Shown here: in pieces, positions 1 through 11,993 of the stretch
Layout of the letters: every line of letters begins with the position of its first letter
Numbering within the stretch: the first letter of the stretch is position 1
Source of the DNA: Cladosporium sp. IMV 00045
Taxonomy: Eukaryota; Ascomycota; Dothideomycetes; Cladosporiales; Cladosporiaceae
DNA length: 64,000 nt
Direction of reading: 5' to 3'
Assembly (NCBI GenBank): GCA_001931905.2
Contig: MSJI02000257.1
Span: forward strand, 35,406-99,405
Program-made: the position numbers and the translations under genes
The notes under the pieces: model-generated
Seen by the model: the letters and a program-made list of their open reading frames with translations, nothing else
The model's database searches: none
Told to the model about the DNA's origin: nothing

Positions 1-353
1 GCGATAGACTCTCCCGCATGGTACGAGAGCAGCCATATTGATGGACCATTGAGTCGGAAGCTCTTTCATGCGACTTTGTACCTGCCGACTTGCTTCTGAG
101 CCCCACAAACTCAGCAAAATGTGGAGTTGTTATGGGGTTTGTCGATCAGGTCGCAACCACCATAGTTTCGATGATGAACTTTCGGCGATTGAATGTGCAG
201 AAAGCTATAAAGTACTTCGACCCGGGCGTTTAGATACAGCTTCCATCCAGGTGTTTTTCGGTTTCGCAAGGAATTCTTCCCAATTAGCCGTAGCTACACC
301 ACGCATCCATCTCACAACTAGGGCCTTGAGAACCCGGATCGGACTATGCGAAC
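1..353. other. upstream region of the MFS gene
   Basis: No gene is supported here. The stretch ends at the start codon of the transporter and presumably holds its promoter and 5' leader. The open frame from 68 overlaps the true start in another frame and has no recognisable domain, so I treat it as chance. Confidence 0.5.
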
Positions 354-2150
354 ATGCCCGAGGAACACGCCATTCCAACTCAAATGCCTCATGCAGAACC
401 AGACAAAGCGAGCCGCAAAAGCGACGTCAGTCACCATGAGATGGTAGACGGTCTCAAGGCAACCAAACCTGTTGACGTCGCCACTCTACACTCCCTGGAC
501 GAACAGTCGGACGACATATACACCCAAGCGCTTGCGCGATACCCGAACGATGAGAGCATCGACACGAGAGAAGAGAAGAGGGTGCGCAGAAAGCTTGACA
601 CCTTGATCTTGCCCGTACTTGGCATTTGTTACTTCTTCTTCTATGTCGATAAGACAACCCTGTAAGTGCTTCCAAGACGATATTATCTGCTCTCTACTTG
701 ACATGAAGCGCAAATGAGGCTGATGATCGACTTCTAGTTCATATGCGGCTATCTTCGGTCTTCGTGAGGATCTCGAGCTACAAGGACAAGAATACTCGTG
801 GCTCTCAAGCAGTTTCTACTTCGGCTGGCTGATATGGGCCATTCCGTCGAACCTACTCATGCAGCGAAGCCCACCTGGTTACTACCTAGCCTTCAACATC
901 TTCATGTGGGGCGCTCTTCTGATGACACAAGCTGCAGCAAAGAACTTCGGCGGCCTTCTGGCCCTTCGCATTCTATCAGGTGCCTTCGAGGCCATTGCTG
1001 ACCCGGCCTTCATGCTGATCACTTCGATGTATTATACCCGTGCTGAGCAGCCTACGCGAATCTCGGCTTGGTACGCTTTCAATGGAATTGGCGTCGCCGG
1101 TGGAGGCTTGATCGGTTCGTTAAGAGGATTCTCGTCCCAAACGTTTGCAGTGTCTAACATCTATGCACAGGCTATGGAATCGGTAACATCAAAGGAGCCC
1201 TACAGTCGTGGCGGTATGAGTTCCTCGTCGTGGGCGCATTCTGTGCAGCTTGGGGTATCGTTCTTGTGTTTGTCCTGCCCAACTCGCCACGGACAATCAT
1301 GGGGTTTACACACGACGAGAAACTCATCATGATCGCGAGGATGCGCCGCAACCAAACGGGAATCGAAAATCGCGGAATCAACTTCAAACAGATCAAAGAG
1401 GCGTATCTGGATTACAAAACTTGGCTCTTCACTTTGCTTGGATTTGTCTCCAATGTGCCTAATGGAGGGATCTCAAACTTTTCTACTCTTGTCATTGAGG
1501 GCCTTGGTTTCGACACCTTGCACACAGCCCTCTTGGGTATACCACAGGGAGTTCTGGTCGTCATCTGGATCGCTCTGGGTGCGATTGCAAACAAGCATAT
1601 GCCGCCCAACAGTCGTACAATTGTTTGTGCCATCTTCATGCTCCCGACCATTGCTGGAGCACTTGGCTTCCTACTCGCTCCTGCAAATGCCTATGTTGGC
1701 CGTCTTATCTGTTTGTAAGTAACATGTTCAGAGTGTATACGAATAACTACTGACTACGAGTAAAGTTATCTTACTGGATCTTATCAAGCGTCATTCGTCA
1801 TAAGTCTCTCCCTCATCACTTCCAACACCGGAGGGCAATCCAAGAAGATGATCGTGTCGGGGATGATCTGGTTCGGCGCCTGTATCGGCAACATAGCCAG
1901 CCCGTTCTTCTATCTCACAGAGCAAGCGCCCAAGTACCAACTGGGCATTGGCTCAATTCTCGTGGCCAACTGCATCGAGGTTGCCATATTCTTTGTACTC
2001 CGCTACGCATTCAAGTGGGAGAACAAACGCAAAGAGCAACTTCGTGAGCGGCTGCGCGTAGAAGGGAATGATGTGGCGGATGAGCTGAATGCTACTGCAT
2101 TCAATGATTTGACGGATAAGGAGAACCCCAACTTTGAGTATGTTTATTAG
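354..2150 (+). CDS. MFS transporter, anion:cation symporter (Dal5-like) family
   Basis: Four exons join to 537 aa: 354-661, 738-1114, 1171-1714 and 1766-2150, with introns of 76, 56 and 51 bp. All three follow GT..AG and restore a single frame. The protein has a hydrophilic N-terminus of about 75 residues, then about 12 membrane segments, a central cytoplasmic loop (around the PNSPRT motif) and a charged tail. The segment with EDLELQGQEYSWLSS and the PSNLLMQR motif are typical of fungal allantoate/tartrate/nicotinate-type permeases of the plasma membrane. The substrate cannot be read from sequence; uptake of an organic anion by proton symport is the family expectation. The gene converges on a tannase-family esterase 151 bp away, so uptake of an aromatic acid released by that enzyme is possible but unproven. 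Start chosen as the first ATG giving a family-like N-terminal tail. Confidence 0.88.
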
Positions 2151-2301
2151 ATTCGAGAATAAGGCCAGCAAACGCTGCCGGCAAATTCTCGGTTGGTAGT
2201 CATTGAGAGCTGGAGGTATCCCAACAACAGATGTCGACTCTGCCTCCCGAATGACTAATCCACCTCTTGCTGAGGCTACTTCAGATCCTCCCTTCTGGGC
2301 C

Positions 2302-4088
2302 TCAAGCATTGCCATAGCTGTTGAGCGGAATAGAATCCAACACAGGAAACCAAGAGTCCAAAACATCTTCCTCGGGCATGATGCAATCATGCTCTGAACT
2401 ACCATCGTTCCACATCGGCCTGTATGGAAACGTGCAAACTTTCTCTTTCCGACCCTCGTTTGGTCCTTGCAAGACAGTGACATTCAGCTGCTCAGGCACT
2501 ACTCCATTCTCTACCCACTCAATCACTGAGCCAAGAACCGTTTGTGGGAAAGACCCATTCTCCGCACTAGGAGAGCAATGTGCCGCCCCGGGAATGATGT
2601 AGAGTCGATAGAACTCGTGCAACTCTTTCAGCGATTCTTCGTAGCTGGCGTTCGGATACATGACCCTGCGGACTTGCTCCTGATAGATTACCGAGGACAA
2701 GGTGGGAATGCTGTTATCGGCTTCTCCGTGGTAATGGATCACTTTGCCACCGGCATCGTTGAAGTCTTGCAGATCGGTCCAGACTGTGTTCATGGTGCTG
2801 GCGTATTTCTGCATTCCCTCGATCATCCAATCGCGAAGCGTGTCCACCGTAACGCCGTCCAGTGACAGGGAGGTGCTGTTGACTTCTTGGAGCAGTTCTG
2901 CGATCCACTCCGCGCCAATATCTGTTATGGCTGCGATTTCGTACGATCCAGTGGCGTTGGAGAAAGTGCCCGCGGCATTTGAAGAGGTGTCTGTGCCCGG
3001 CTGAAAGCCGACGTAGAGGTGGCGGTTTTCGCTGTCATATGGTCCGTTCTGGACAGCAAGGAACACAGCTACATCGTTCTCGTTGACGGTGCCGCTCGCA
3101 GCTGGGGTTGTGTCGCCTTGGCCGCCCGTGATTGGATTGAAGGATGTAGAAGCGGTGCACGAGTAGTTCTTGCCCACCACTTGTTTGGGATCCCACTGCA
3201 GTCTGCATAGATCTGAGCGAGCAACAATGCCGTCGACTTTTCCATCTAGTGCGTCACAAGCCGCCAGTGTTTCGTTGACGATTTTCTTGAGAGCGCAGGT
3301 GTTGGGCACGTATCCCAAAGACTGTTCGTAGATCTGCGGCCAATTGTGATTTGGCTGTTGGTGTGACTGACGGAAGGCTGGAGCACCAATGGCGGCCCCG
3401 TCGAACTGATCAGCGTACCGTTGGACTTGAGACCAACCTTCACGCCCTCCTTCTGAACAACCCTGGTAGTAGGTGTAAAGCTGGGACGAGTTGTACATGT
3501 TCTTGCTCAAAGCCTTGCCGATTAGGGCCATCTCGTGGATCGACAAGTATCCAAAGTTGTTGATCATGTCGAAGTCTAGACTTCCGTTGCTTCTGAGGAC
3601 GACATCATTGAGTTGACCGCCCCAGCCCATTCCGCCATCTGTGCATCCTGCAGCTGCTCCGTATACGAGACCGCCTTCTAGACCAGACGAGCCCGAGTTG
3701 ATGGAGAAACCTCCTCCGCCAGTCGCAAGAAAGCGGCCTTGGTATTGGGCGGGTTCCGGAAAGTAGTACCATACGTTGACCTGATGAGTGAGATCTTGTC
3801 AGTTTCGCGCATTCGTCTCAGATATGGTTGTTGGTGGCATACTGCATCATGTTTGCCATCATGTGCATATGCAACAGTGACATTGCAGAAGTTGCGACCT
3901 TCGGCCGCTGGATAATTGTTTCCAGCTTCGATCGACAAGTTGAAGATTGGATTGGCTTCGATGTTGCCGAATTGTAGCCCTTGTACTTCGGGGAGGCTGG
4001 TCTTGACATGCTCAACGCTGCATATTTGGGAGAGCGTTGTGGCGGACGCTGTTGAGAAGACAGTCGCCAGGAGTACTTGGTTTCTCAT
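2302..4088 (-). CDS. secreted tannase/feruloyl esterase family protein
   Basis: Two exons (4088-3843 and 3780-2302, 62-bp intron 3781-3842) give 574 aa. Residues 1-17 look like a cleavable signal peptide. The intron joins the N-terminal NFCNVTV region to VNVWYYFPEP and GRFLATGGGGFS, the normal order in this family. The nucleophile motif GCSEGG is present, and the catalytic His sits in PGAAHCSP. The Cys residues next to the Ser and His match the family feature in which a disulfide links the two catalytic residues. Many N-glycosylation sequons and about ten Cys fit an extracellular enzyme. Members hydrolyse gallate esters of tannins or feruloyl esters of plant cell walls; the two cannot be told apart here. 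Neighbour: a convergent MFS transporter. Length is usual for the family. Confidence 0.92.
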
Positions 4089-5762
4089 TTTTTTCTGTTG
4101 AGTTTGATCGAGGCCAATCTTTGAAATGTGGGATGATGCAGTGACGAGACATCTCTCGAGGGCAACACGCTACGCTTTATACAAATTGTTGCCTTCGCTT
4201 CTTCACGTTCAGAGCTCGTACGACTGCCAGGCCGCGTGGCTACAAAGTGCTCTCAAACCACTGAACTATACATGGTCTCTCGGATACGGCACCTCGCTCC
4301 AAGGAATAGAGTGAATCGATTGGTCGAATCATGAAACGTCAAACCAATTGGGACCATGGCCGCGTAGGTCAAAGTAGGGTAAGAGCTTGTGATAGCTTGA
4401 GAAAAGCCATGTTCGCTGCTTAATTTCTTATTAGGTGAAGAAGATGAAGCGAGTCAAAGTAGGGCATCGACCGAGATCCGTGGTGTCGCCGCGTCCGCGC
4501 GTTGATGAGGCTGTTCAGCACACGCATTTCCGGATAAAGCTTCTTCCGCCGACTTCGGGGCGGTTAGAGCGCCGCAGGAAACCACACTCATTTGCGACTG
4601 GCATCGCGGATATGAATGCAGGATAGTTCGCACATGCCTCCGAAGCAATCTAATCTGAGCATGTATTCATTGTTAGTCATGAAGCTAAGCCAGATGGTAC
4701 GTATCAAGCCAGGCTGTCTTATTTCTCCAAGCTTCACAGGTATGTTTGTGCACGCCCTTCACGTTTGCCCTTTTTCGCCTGCTGATTCATAGACACCTCG
4801 TGTTGGTATGATGCTCACCTGTGAGCGCCAGGTTCGGGAGACGAGCAATTTTGCGGTGCATGTTAAACTGTCATTAGAAGGTCTGCGTACAACGTTGGAT
4901 GGCCTGGGATCAATCGGGATAGTCCTGGGTGGTCATGATCCGCCTTCAGCTGTCGCTCATGACTGACCTGATCCAAGCGTTGAGCGCCTTGAGTAGTCCA
5001 ACGCAACTTCACATAGCGTCAGTGGCCTACCTTGTCGAGGTACTGGTTTGAGCCAGAGACTTGCTTAGACTTATACCAGCTTTTGCGTATCGTTGCCCAG
5101 TACGTCCAGGAGTTTGGCGCTTATTGAAGTGACCAGAATTTGGCAATAGAAGAAATGATGTCCGGAGTAATGATTGTGACGATCCGTAAGTCGATGACCG
5201 AGATGCACTGCGGCGTATTAATAGTCATTCTCCGTTTGTTCGTCAAACCACGCGCAATGTGCAGCATCATACGTAGGGCCGCATCCTCAACTTCCGAGCT
5301 TGATGCTGCTCAATCTGCAGTCGCTTGGTGTTATAGTGAGTCGAAGCCAGACCTCATACAAGATGGGGACTACCCACTGGTGAAACCATGGTAGTCAAAT
5401 CCAATACGCTGTTCATAGTTGCGGAAGCTTATCATGTCAGAGCATCAGCAAACATGAATGAGGTACATGAGTCGAGGGAAAATTTTCAGTAGAAGCCATC
5501 GCAGTGGTCTGTTAAAGACTTGATGGCATTGGGAAGCCCTCACCTTCAAGGAATCCTGAAGTCGGTCGAGTGGGCCATGGATTTGTTTAGATTAGGGTTT
5601 GCGGGATCTGGGGAAGTAAATGGACTGCGAGGGTGCAGCCAATCAGAATCCGCCTTACTCAGCGAGGTCGGCGGCCAAAAAGTTCGGCTCGTCTGTGAAT
5701 CGACTGGAGTGATGTCGCGGTTGGGTTGTTGTTTGCCTCTCCAATTTACAACCACACCAAGC
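4089..5762. other. intergenic region between divergent tannase and aconitase genes
   Basis: About 1.7 kb without a supported gene. Open frames here are short, lack domains and do not join through plausible introns. It should contain both promoters. The part from about 5520 is open in the aconitase frame and contains in-frame ATGs at 5520, 5523, 5577 and 5712, but the encoded residues do not resemble any aconitase N-terminus, so I treat it as 5' leader. Confidence 0.55.
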
Positions 5763-8308
5763 ATGTTGGCAGCAAGGAGATCGGCGGCTTCGCTGCCTGC
5801 CAGGAAGCAGCAGCAATCTCTCCTCCAGCTCTCCCGTTCCTCCCCCCTCCGCAGCCAGCACGTCGCCAAAGGTTTCGCTACCGCCGCCGAACAATCCTCC
5901 TCTCCCTCCGCCTCCTCCCTCGAGTCGCGAACACCGCCCTACGGCAAGCTCTTGCGCAACCTGCACGAGGTCCGCAAGCTTCTCCCCGAGAACAAGCTCA
6001 CCCTCGCCGAGAAAATCCTCTACAGCCACTTGAACGAGAATGTCGAAGAGTCCCTTATGACCAACACCAATGGCGGCCGCGACATCCGCTCCAAGGCCAA
6101 CCTCAAGCTCTTCGTCGACCGCGTCGCCATGCAGGATGCCTCCGCCCAGATGGCCCTGCTGCAGTTCATGACTTGCAACCTGCCCCAGACCGCCGTGCCC
6201 AGCAGCATCCACTGCGACCACATGATTGTCGGCGAGCGTGGCGCCAACCTCGACTTGAAGAACAGCATTGATGGCAACAAGGAGGTCTACGACTTTTTGG
6301 AGAGCGCTGGCAAGAAGTATGGCATCGAGTTCTGGCCGCCTGGAGCGGGTATCATTCACCAGACCGTCTTGGAAAACTACTCTGCGCCTGGTCTGATGTC
6401 GCTCGGTACCGATTCGCACTCTCCCAACGCTGGTGGTCTTGGTGCGATCACCATTGGTGTTGGTGGTGCGGATGCTGTGGACGCGATGGTCGGTGCGGCA
6501 TGGGAGCTGAAGGCACCCAAGATTCTGGGTGTCAAGCTTGTTGGCGAGCTCAGCGGGTGGGCAAGCCCCAAGGATATCATTCTGAACCTGGCTGGCCAGC
6601 TCACCGTCCGCGGTGGTACTGGATTCATCATTGAATACTTTGGAGAGGGTGTCAAGAGCCTTTCTTGCACGGGCATGGCCACTGTGTGCAACATGGGCGC
6701 TGAGGTTGGCGCCACGACCAGTGTCTTCCCTTACACTCCCACCTCTCACGATCCTTATCTGATTTCTACCCACCGTGGCCCGATCGCCACCCAGGCCAAC
6801 GCCATCTACAGCTCTCCCGGTCCTCACAACCTCCTGAAGCCCGACGAGGGTGCCGAGTACGACAAGGTCATCACCATCGATCTTTCCAAGCTTGAGCCTC
6901 ATATCAACGGCCCATTTACACCCGATCTCTCAACGCCCCTTTCTGCCTTCAAGGAAACCGTCAAAGCCAACAACTGGCCTACAACTTTCGGTGCTGGTCT
7001 GATCGGCAGCTGCACCAACTCTTCGTACCAGGACATGACCCGCTCTGAATCTCTCGTCAAGCAGGCTAAGGCTGCTGGCTTGAAGCCCAAGGCTGACTTC
7101 TTCGTCACCCCCGGCAGCGAGCAGATCCGTGCCACAGTAGAGCGTGACGGTCTTCTCGAGACCTTCTCTGAAGCTGGCAGCACCGTTCTCGCCAACGCTT
7201 GTGGAGTAAGTCATCCACATTGGTTCTATATTGATTCCCACGCTGACAACATATCCAGCCCTGCATTGGTCAGTGGAAGCGCACAGATGAAGTTCCCAAG
7301 GAGGAGAACAACGCTATCCTCTCTTCGTACAACCGTAACTTCCCCGGCCGCAACGATGGCAACAGGAAGACCATGAATTTCCTTGCTTCTCCCGAGCTCG
7401 TGACCGCCATGTCTTACTCTGGTAGCATGACCTTCAACCCCATGACCGACAGCATCACCACTCCCTCAGGCGAGAGCTTCCGCTTCGAGCCTCCTGTTGG
7501 TAAAGATCTGCCTGGTGAGGGCTTTGCCTCTGGCAACCCCATCTTCGCTCCTGCCACTGTCAAGCCTGATCCTAGCGCCGAAGTCATTGTCGACCCTAGC
7601 TCTACCCGCCTTGCTCTTCTCGACCCCTTTGAGGCCTGGCCTAGTACCACCGATGGTTCACCCGCAGAGCTCTCCAACCAAAGAATTCTCCTCAAGGTCA
7701 AGGGCCAGTGCACAACTGACACCATCTCCGCTGCCGGTCCCTGGCTCAAGTTCAAGGGCCACCTTCCTAACATCGCTGAAAACACTTTGATCGGTGCTGT
7801 GAACGCCGAGACCGGTGCCACCAACCAGGCCATTGACGTCGATGGCTCCGCCCACACCATCCCCGAATTGGCCAAGAAGTGGAAGTCCGAGTCCCAGCCC
7901 TGGCTTGTCGTCGCCGAGCACAACTACGGCGAGGGCTCCGCTCGCGAGCACGCCGCCCTGCAGCCTCGCTACCTCGGTGCGCGCCTCATCGTCGCCAAAT
8001 CTTTCGCACGCATTCACGAAACCAACCTGAAGAAGCAGGGTGTTGTACCCCTCACCTTCATCAACGAGGCTGACTACGATCAGCTCTCCGGTTGCGACCA
8101 AGTCACCACGGAAGGCCTCGCCGCCGCGCTCAAGACCGGCGCTGAGGGCGGCGACATCAGCTCCTCCCCGATCAACATGCTCGTCAAGAAGGCTGACGGC
8201 ACCGAGCTGCGCGTGCCGCTCAAGCACGCTCTGAGCAAGGACCAGTGCGCTTTCGTGCTCGCTGGTAGCGCCCTCAATGTACTCGCGAAGAAGAGCCAGA
8301 CCTCGTGA
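5763..8308 (+). CDS. ACO2: mitochondrial aconitase, Aco2/AcoB type
   Basis: Exons 5763-7205 and 7259-8308 (53-bp intron) give 830 aa. The start at 5763 yields an Arg/Ser-rich, acid-free presequence of about 40 residues, typical of mitochondrial import. The three Fe-S cluster Cys are present in GSCTNSS and ACGPCIGQW, as are the CDH, GTDSH, IIHQ and NMGAE active-site segments. The wording TPPYGKLLRNL, LTLAEKILYSHL, SAQMALLQFMT, MNFLASPELVTAMSYSG and VAEHNYGEGSAREH is that of yeast Aco2 (homocitrate dehydration in lysine synthesis), not the TCA-cycle enzyme Aco1. Odd residues: Lys647 where the canonical enzyme has the substrate-binding Arg (WLKFRG) and Ala709 in GSAR, both shared with yeast Aco2, plus Thr636 in TTDTIS where both yeast enzymes have His. 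As I recall, published work on filamentous fungi found Aco2-type proteins transcribed but enzymatically inactive, so catalytic activity is uncertain. Confidence 0.93.
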
Positions 8309-8681
8309 GTGAATGGGTCGCCGGGCGCGCGGACCTGACTGATGTTCGATTGACTATTCACTGTTTTTGTTTTGAAAAAGTTATATAACCAAATTTCTTC
8401 GCCATTGTACAAACATGAATCTGATACTCTCATTGAGAAGCTGCCAAAAAGATCCTACTACAAGCACATCAAAAAGTGATGGCATTTCAACTTGTGAAAG
8501 AGAAAATTGGGTCAGATTGACTCCCATTCAGACTCGGTCAATTATACCAGCTATCGTCGTAGCAAGGCCGTGATATTTTCGTCAACACGTCAGCACATCG
8601 GAAGCCAACCATAGTCGACTTGTCAAACCGTCGAGGACAACCAGCGACACCGCGTCCCTTAACCTGCGCAAGGATTCGTCC
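8309..8681. other. 3' intergenic region between convergent genes
   Basis: This holds the 3' untranslated regions and polyadenylation signals of the aconitase and P450 fusion genes, which converge here. I see no gene. Confidence 0.5.
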
Positions 8682-11600
8682 TCAATCATAGACATCGCTA
8701 ACAAACCGATCCGCCTTCTGCTTCGCCAGCCAAGCCCTAGCCTCCTCAACACCCACCCCCTTACTCTCCACAACCATCCTCTCCAACACCTCATTAACAC
8801 TCCTCGCAAGCTTACCCGCACTACCGCACAGGAAAACCTTCGCCCCGCTCCTGAACAGCTCCACCACCTCATGCCTCTCGGCCTCCAACCGCTGGCCCAC
8901 ATACTTCCACCCACCACTCTCCTCCGGCCGACGCGAGAACGTCGGCCGGAGAGAAACCACTCCAGCGGCTTCCCAAGCCTCCAGCTCGTCACGGCAAATG
9001 TAGTCCTTGTCAGGATCTCGACAGCCGAAATACAACAACGCCGCCCCCAACTCGAGACCCGGTTGGGCCCGCGCGATGGCCGCTCGCTCCTGCACGAAAG
9101 CACGCATTGGTGCTAACCCGGTGCCGGCGCAAATCATGACTATGGGCACGGCGGGGTCGACGGGCAGGCGGAAGTTGACGTTTGTGGGGCGCGCGTGCGC
9201 GTGCACTTTGGCGCCGACGGGAATGTCGGCAAGATAGGAGGAGGCGACGCCGTGGAAGTGCGCGGCGTGGTTGTAGTGGGAGGGAGAGGAGAGGACGTCG
9301 TACAGGATGCTTGCTGTGTTGGGGGAGGAGGCTAGGGGGGACGAGGCGATGGAGTATTGGCGCGGTTTCATGGGTTGGAGAAGGTCGAGGTATTGCGCGA
9401 AGGTGATTTCGCAGGCGGGGAATTGCTCGAGGAAGTCGATGATGCTGGCGCGTTTGGAGAGGACGGCGGATTCGTAGACTTGACCTCCCAGGCGCTCCAT
9501 TTCGGCTTTTTGCGAGGGGTCGGTGGTTTTGGAGGCGAGGAAGGCGACTTGTCTGCGTGAGATGGGGGTTCCGATTTCGACGTATGCCCCGAGGATGCTG
9601 AATGCGTACTCTGTGCGGTCGTGCGGCTGTAGAAAGGTTAGTTGAGATATGGAAATACGGTACTTGCGACAGTGGACTGACCAGGAAACTCTTGCTAGTA
9701 CCCGCTACCTTGACCAGAGCATCCACTGGCATCTGGAATTTGTGCAAGACGCGCCTAACATGGTGCCTATGGTTGGTTGGCAGCACGACCAAATAGTCAC
9801 CGGCTTGATACGACGTGCCCTCAGGGAGCTCGACATCCATCATTCTCTTCTCGTGTCCAACAGACGTATCAGCGAGTTGAATATGTTTACGCACAGTCCC
9901 CAACTTCATGTCCTTCTCTCCCAGCGCCTGAGGGCGTTCGACAGAAACTTCAACCGCAAGCTCTTCTTTGACATGATCAGCTTTCCCAGAAGATTCCTGG
10001 AGAGCTTTCCAGAGGTGTTCGGAGAACTGGTCGAAAGCGTCGACGATGTCTCCAGCGGCATTTCCGAGCCCGGTGGCGCATACCCTCCTGGCGCCGGTCT
10101 TCTCCAGAATCCCGTCGACGAGTTTGGGGATGCGATGATAGGTGTTGATCCAGTCTGCATTGCCACAACCGAAAAGAGCATACTTCACTCCACTCAGCGA
10201 ATTCTGTCGACTCTCGATACTTTCCAGCCAGGCGACGAATTTCCGGCCGTTGTCGGGTGGCTGCCCTTCGTATGAAGGCGTGATCAAGACGATTGGCCTG
10301 TCTTTGGGGATGTTCTCAGTCGCCGCGTCCAAAGTGTTCACAGTTGCAACAAATCCATGTGCCACTGCGGTACCTTGCAGATTCTCTGCAAAGGACTTGC
10401 AAGTCCCTTGATTGGATCCGTAGAATATCGCCAAGGGTGCAAGACCTGAAGGGCTCCCCTGTGGCTTGTGACCGTCAATCTGAACCGGCATTGGGTCTCT
10501 GACACCGGGTCCAGTGAGAATTCCCGTGTAGATGGACTTGCCAGGACGGAGGCGGACTTTCATGTGCCACCCGACGGGCTTGATGGTGAGCGTCTGCCGT
10601 ATATTCATCTCGTACGAAGGATCGGCCAATTCGACCTGGAACCTCTGTAAGATGAGAGCAACAGCCATTGTTGCTTCCTGCCAGGCGAAGCCACGGCCAA
10701 TGCAAGCTCGAACTCCATTGCCGAAAGGTTTCCAAGAGTTTGGGGGCAGCGCCTCGAACCCGCCGTCCAGCATTCTCTCGGGTCTATACTCGTCAGCATC
10801 ATCGCCCCAAACCTTCGGGTCGCGGTGCAAAGCTGCTATGCCCAGCATGGCGACGTCCTTGCCTTTGATGCGATACTTGCTGTCCCCGATGAGGACATCC
10901 TCCCCCGACTTGGTGTGCACGCCGATGTTCGGGACCGTGGGGTGCAGTCGGATGGTTTCCCTGAGAACGGCTTCAATGTACTTGAGCTTCTCGATGTGCT
11001 TGACCTCGAGAGCATCGTTGCCTAGCACTTCGTCCACTTCGGCCTGGGCACGGTGAAGCACACGGGGATGCTTCAGCATCATGAGGAAAGTGAAGCTGAG
11101 CAGTCCGCCGGTGGTATCATGGCCAGCAAGCAAGAATGTCATCCTGGCGAAGCAAAAAAAGGTCAGCTCTCTCATCCGACGGCGGTAGAAGACACACAAC
11201 ACTCACATCTCGTAACGAATCAGCTCATCCCTCATCTTCTCCCCCGTCTCAGGATCTCTAGCTTCAGCATGACATTGAGCAAATCATTCACCTCCCTCGG
11301 ATTCGCCTTACGATCCGCGACGATCTCATCGCAAACCCGCCAGCAATAAGCAATGTCACTATCGTATTTCTCCTGCGACCACCTGAGCACCCTCAACTCA
11401 AGATCAGTACGCCCAGCCCTTCGTCCAGACTCCAGCAACGCGTCCAGCGCCTTGTTGACGAAAGGATGCATGTCATCGCGATAGAAGCTGTTGAACCTAT
11501 AGTCAAAAGAACAAAGCGCGATAGTATCCAGCGTCAGCCGGGTGAAATTGTCCGAGACGTCAATCTCGTGCTCCGGCCCGAAACGCTGCCAGCGCATGAG

Positions 11601-11993
11601 CATCTGTCCCAGAACGTCGACCATCTCCGGGAACATTTTGCGAATGGCCAGAGGCCCAAAAGCGGGCATGAGGAGCCTGTGGGCCAGCGCCCAGTCTTTC
11701 TCCCGCCCTTGAGCGGTGAACAGGCCGCTGCCGGCGAGGTGGCGGACTTGGTAGAGGGCGCCGGCGACGATTTTCTCGAACCTGCTCTCGTCGCAGATGT
11801 CGTTGACGAGGGCTTGCGAGCCGCAGTAGATGATGCGCGTGCGCACCATGTCTAGGGCGAAGATGGGGCCATATTGCTTGGTTAGGTTGCGGTAGGATGC
11901 CAGCATGTGTGAGGCGTCGACGTCGGGGAGGTTTCCTACGAAGAGGTGAGTTGGTGGTTGGGGGATTGGAAGTTCATGGTTGTCGGTGGTCAT
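8682..11993 (-). CDS. CYP505-type cytochrome P450-NADPH reductase fusion, with an apparent 1-nt frameshift
   Basis: A self-sufficient fatty-acid hydroxylase of the P450foxy/BM3 type. The exons are 11993-11207, 11143-9682 and 9626-8682, with introns of 63 and 55 bp. Order: P450 domain (I-helix AGHDTTG, ExxR as ETIR, heme loop FGNGVRACIG), FMN-binding flavodoxin domain (YGSNQGTCKSFAENL), FAD/NADPH domain (RQYSIASSP, CAGTGLAPMRAF). About 1064 residues, the usual family length. Exon 1 is broken: near 11255 the frame runs into a stop (11232-11234), while the expected DPETGEKMRDELIRYEM continues in another frame. One missing base between the Met-Leu-Lys codons and that motif accounts for the shift, and the downstream intron phase fits only if one base is added. 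It is either a consensus error, a haplotype allele or a recent loss of function. All other key motifs are intact. Family substrates are medium/long-chain fatty acids, hydroxylated subterminally. Confidence 0.9.

Noticed and set aside
5655..6902. A 415-codon minus-strand frame antisense to aconitase
   Set aside because: Same effect of codon bias; low-complexity translation rich in Val, Gly and Asp with no known family.
11240..11290. A tiny intron explaining the CYP505 frame change
   Set aside because: The only GT..AG pair there would make an intron of about 16 bases, too short for the spliceosome.
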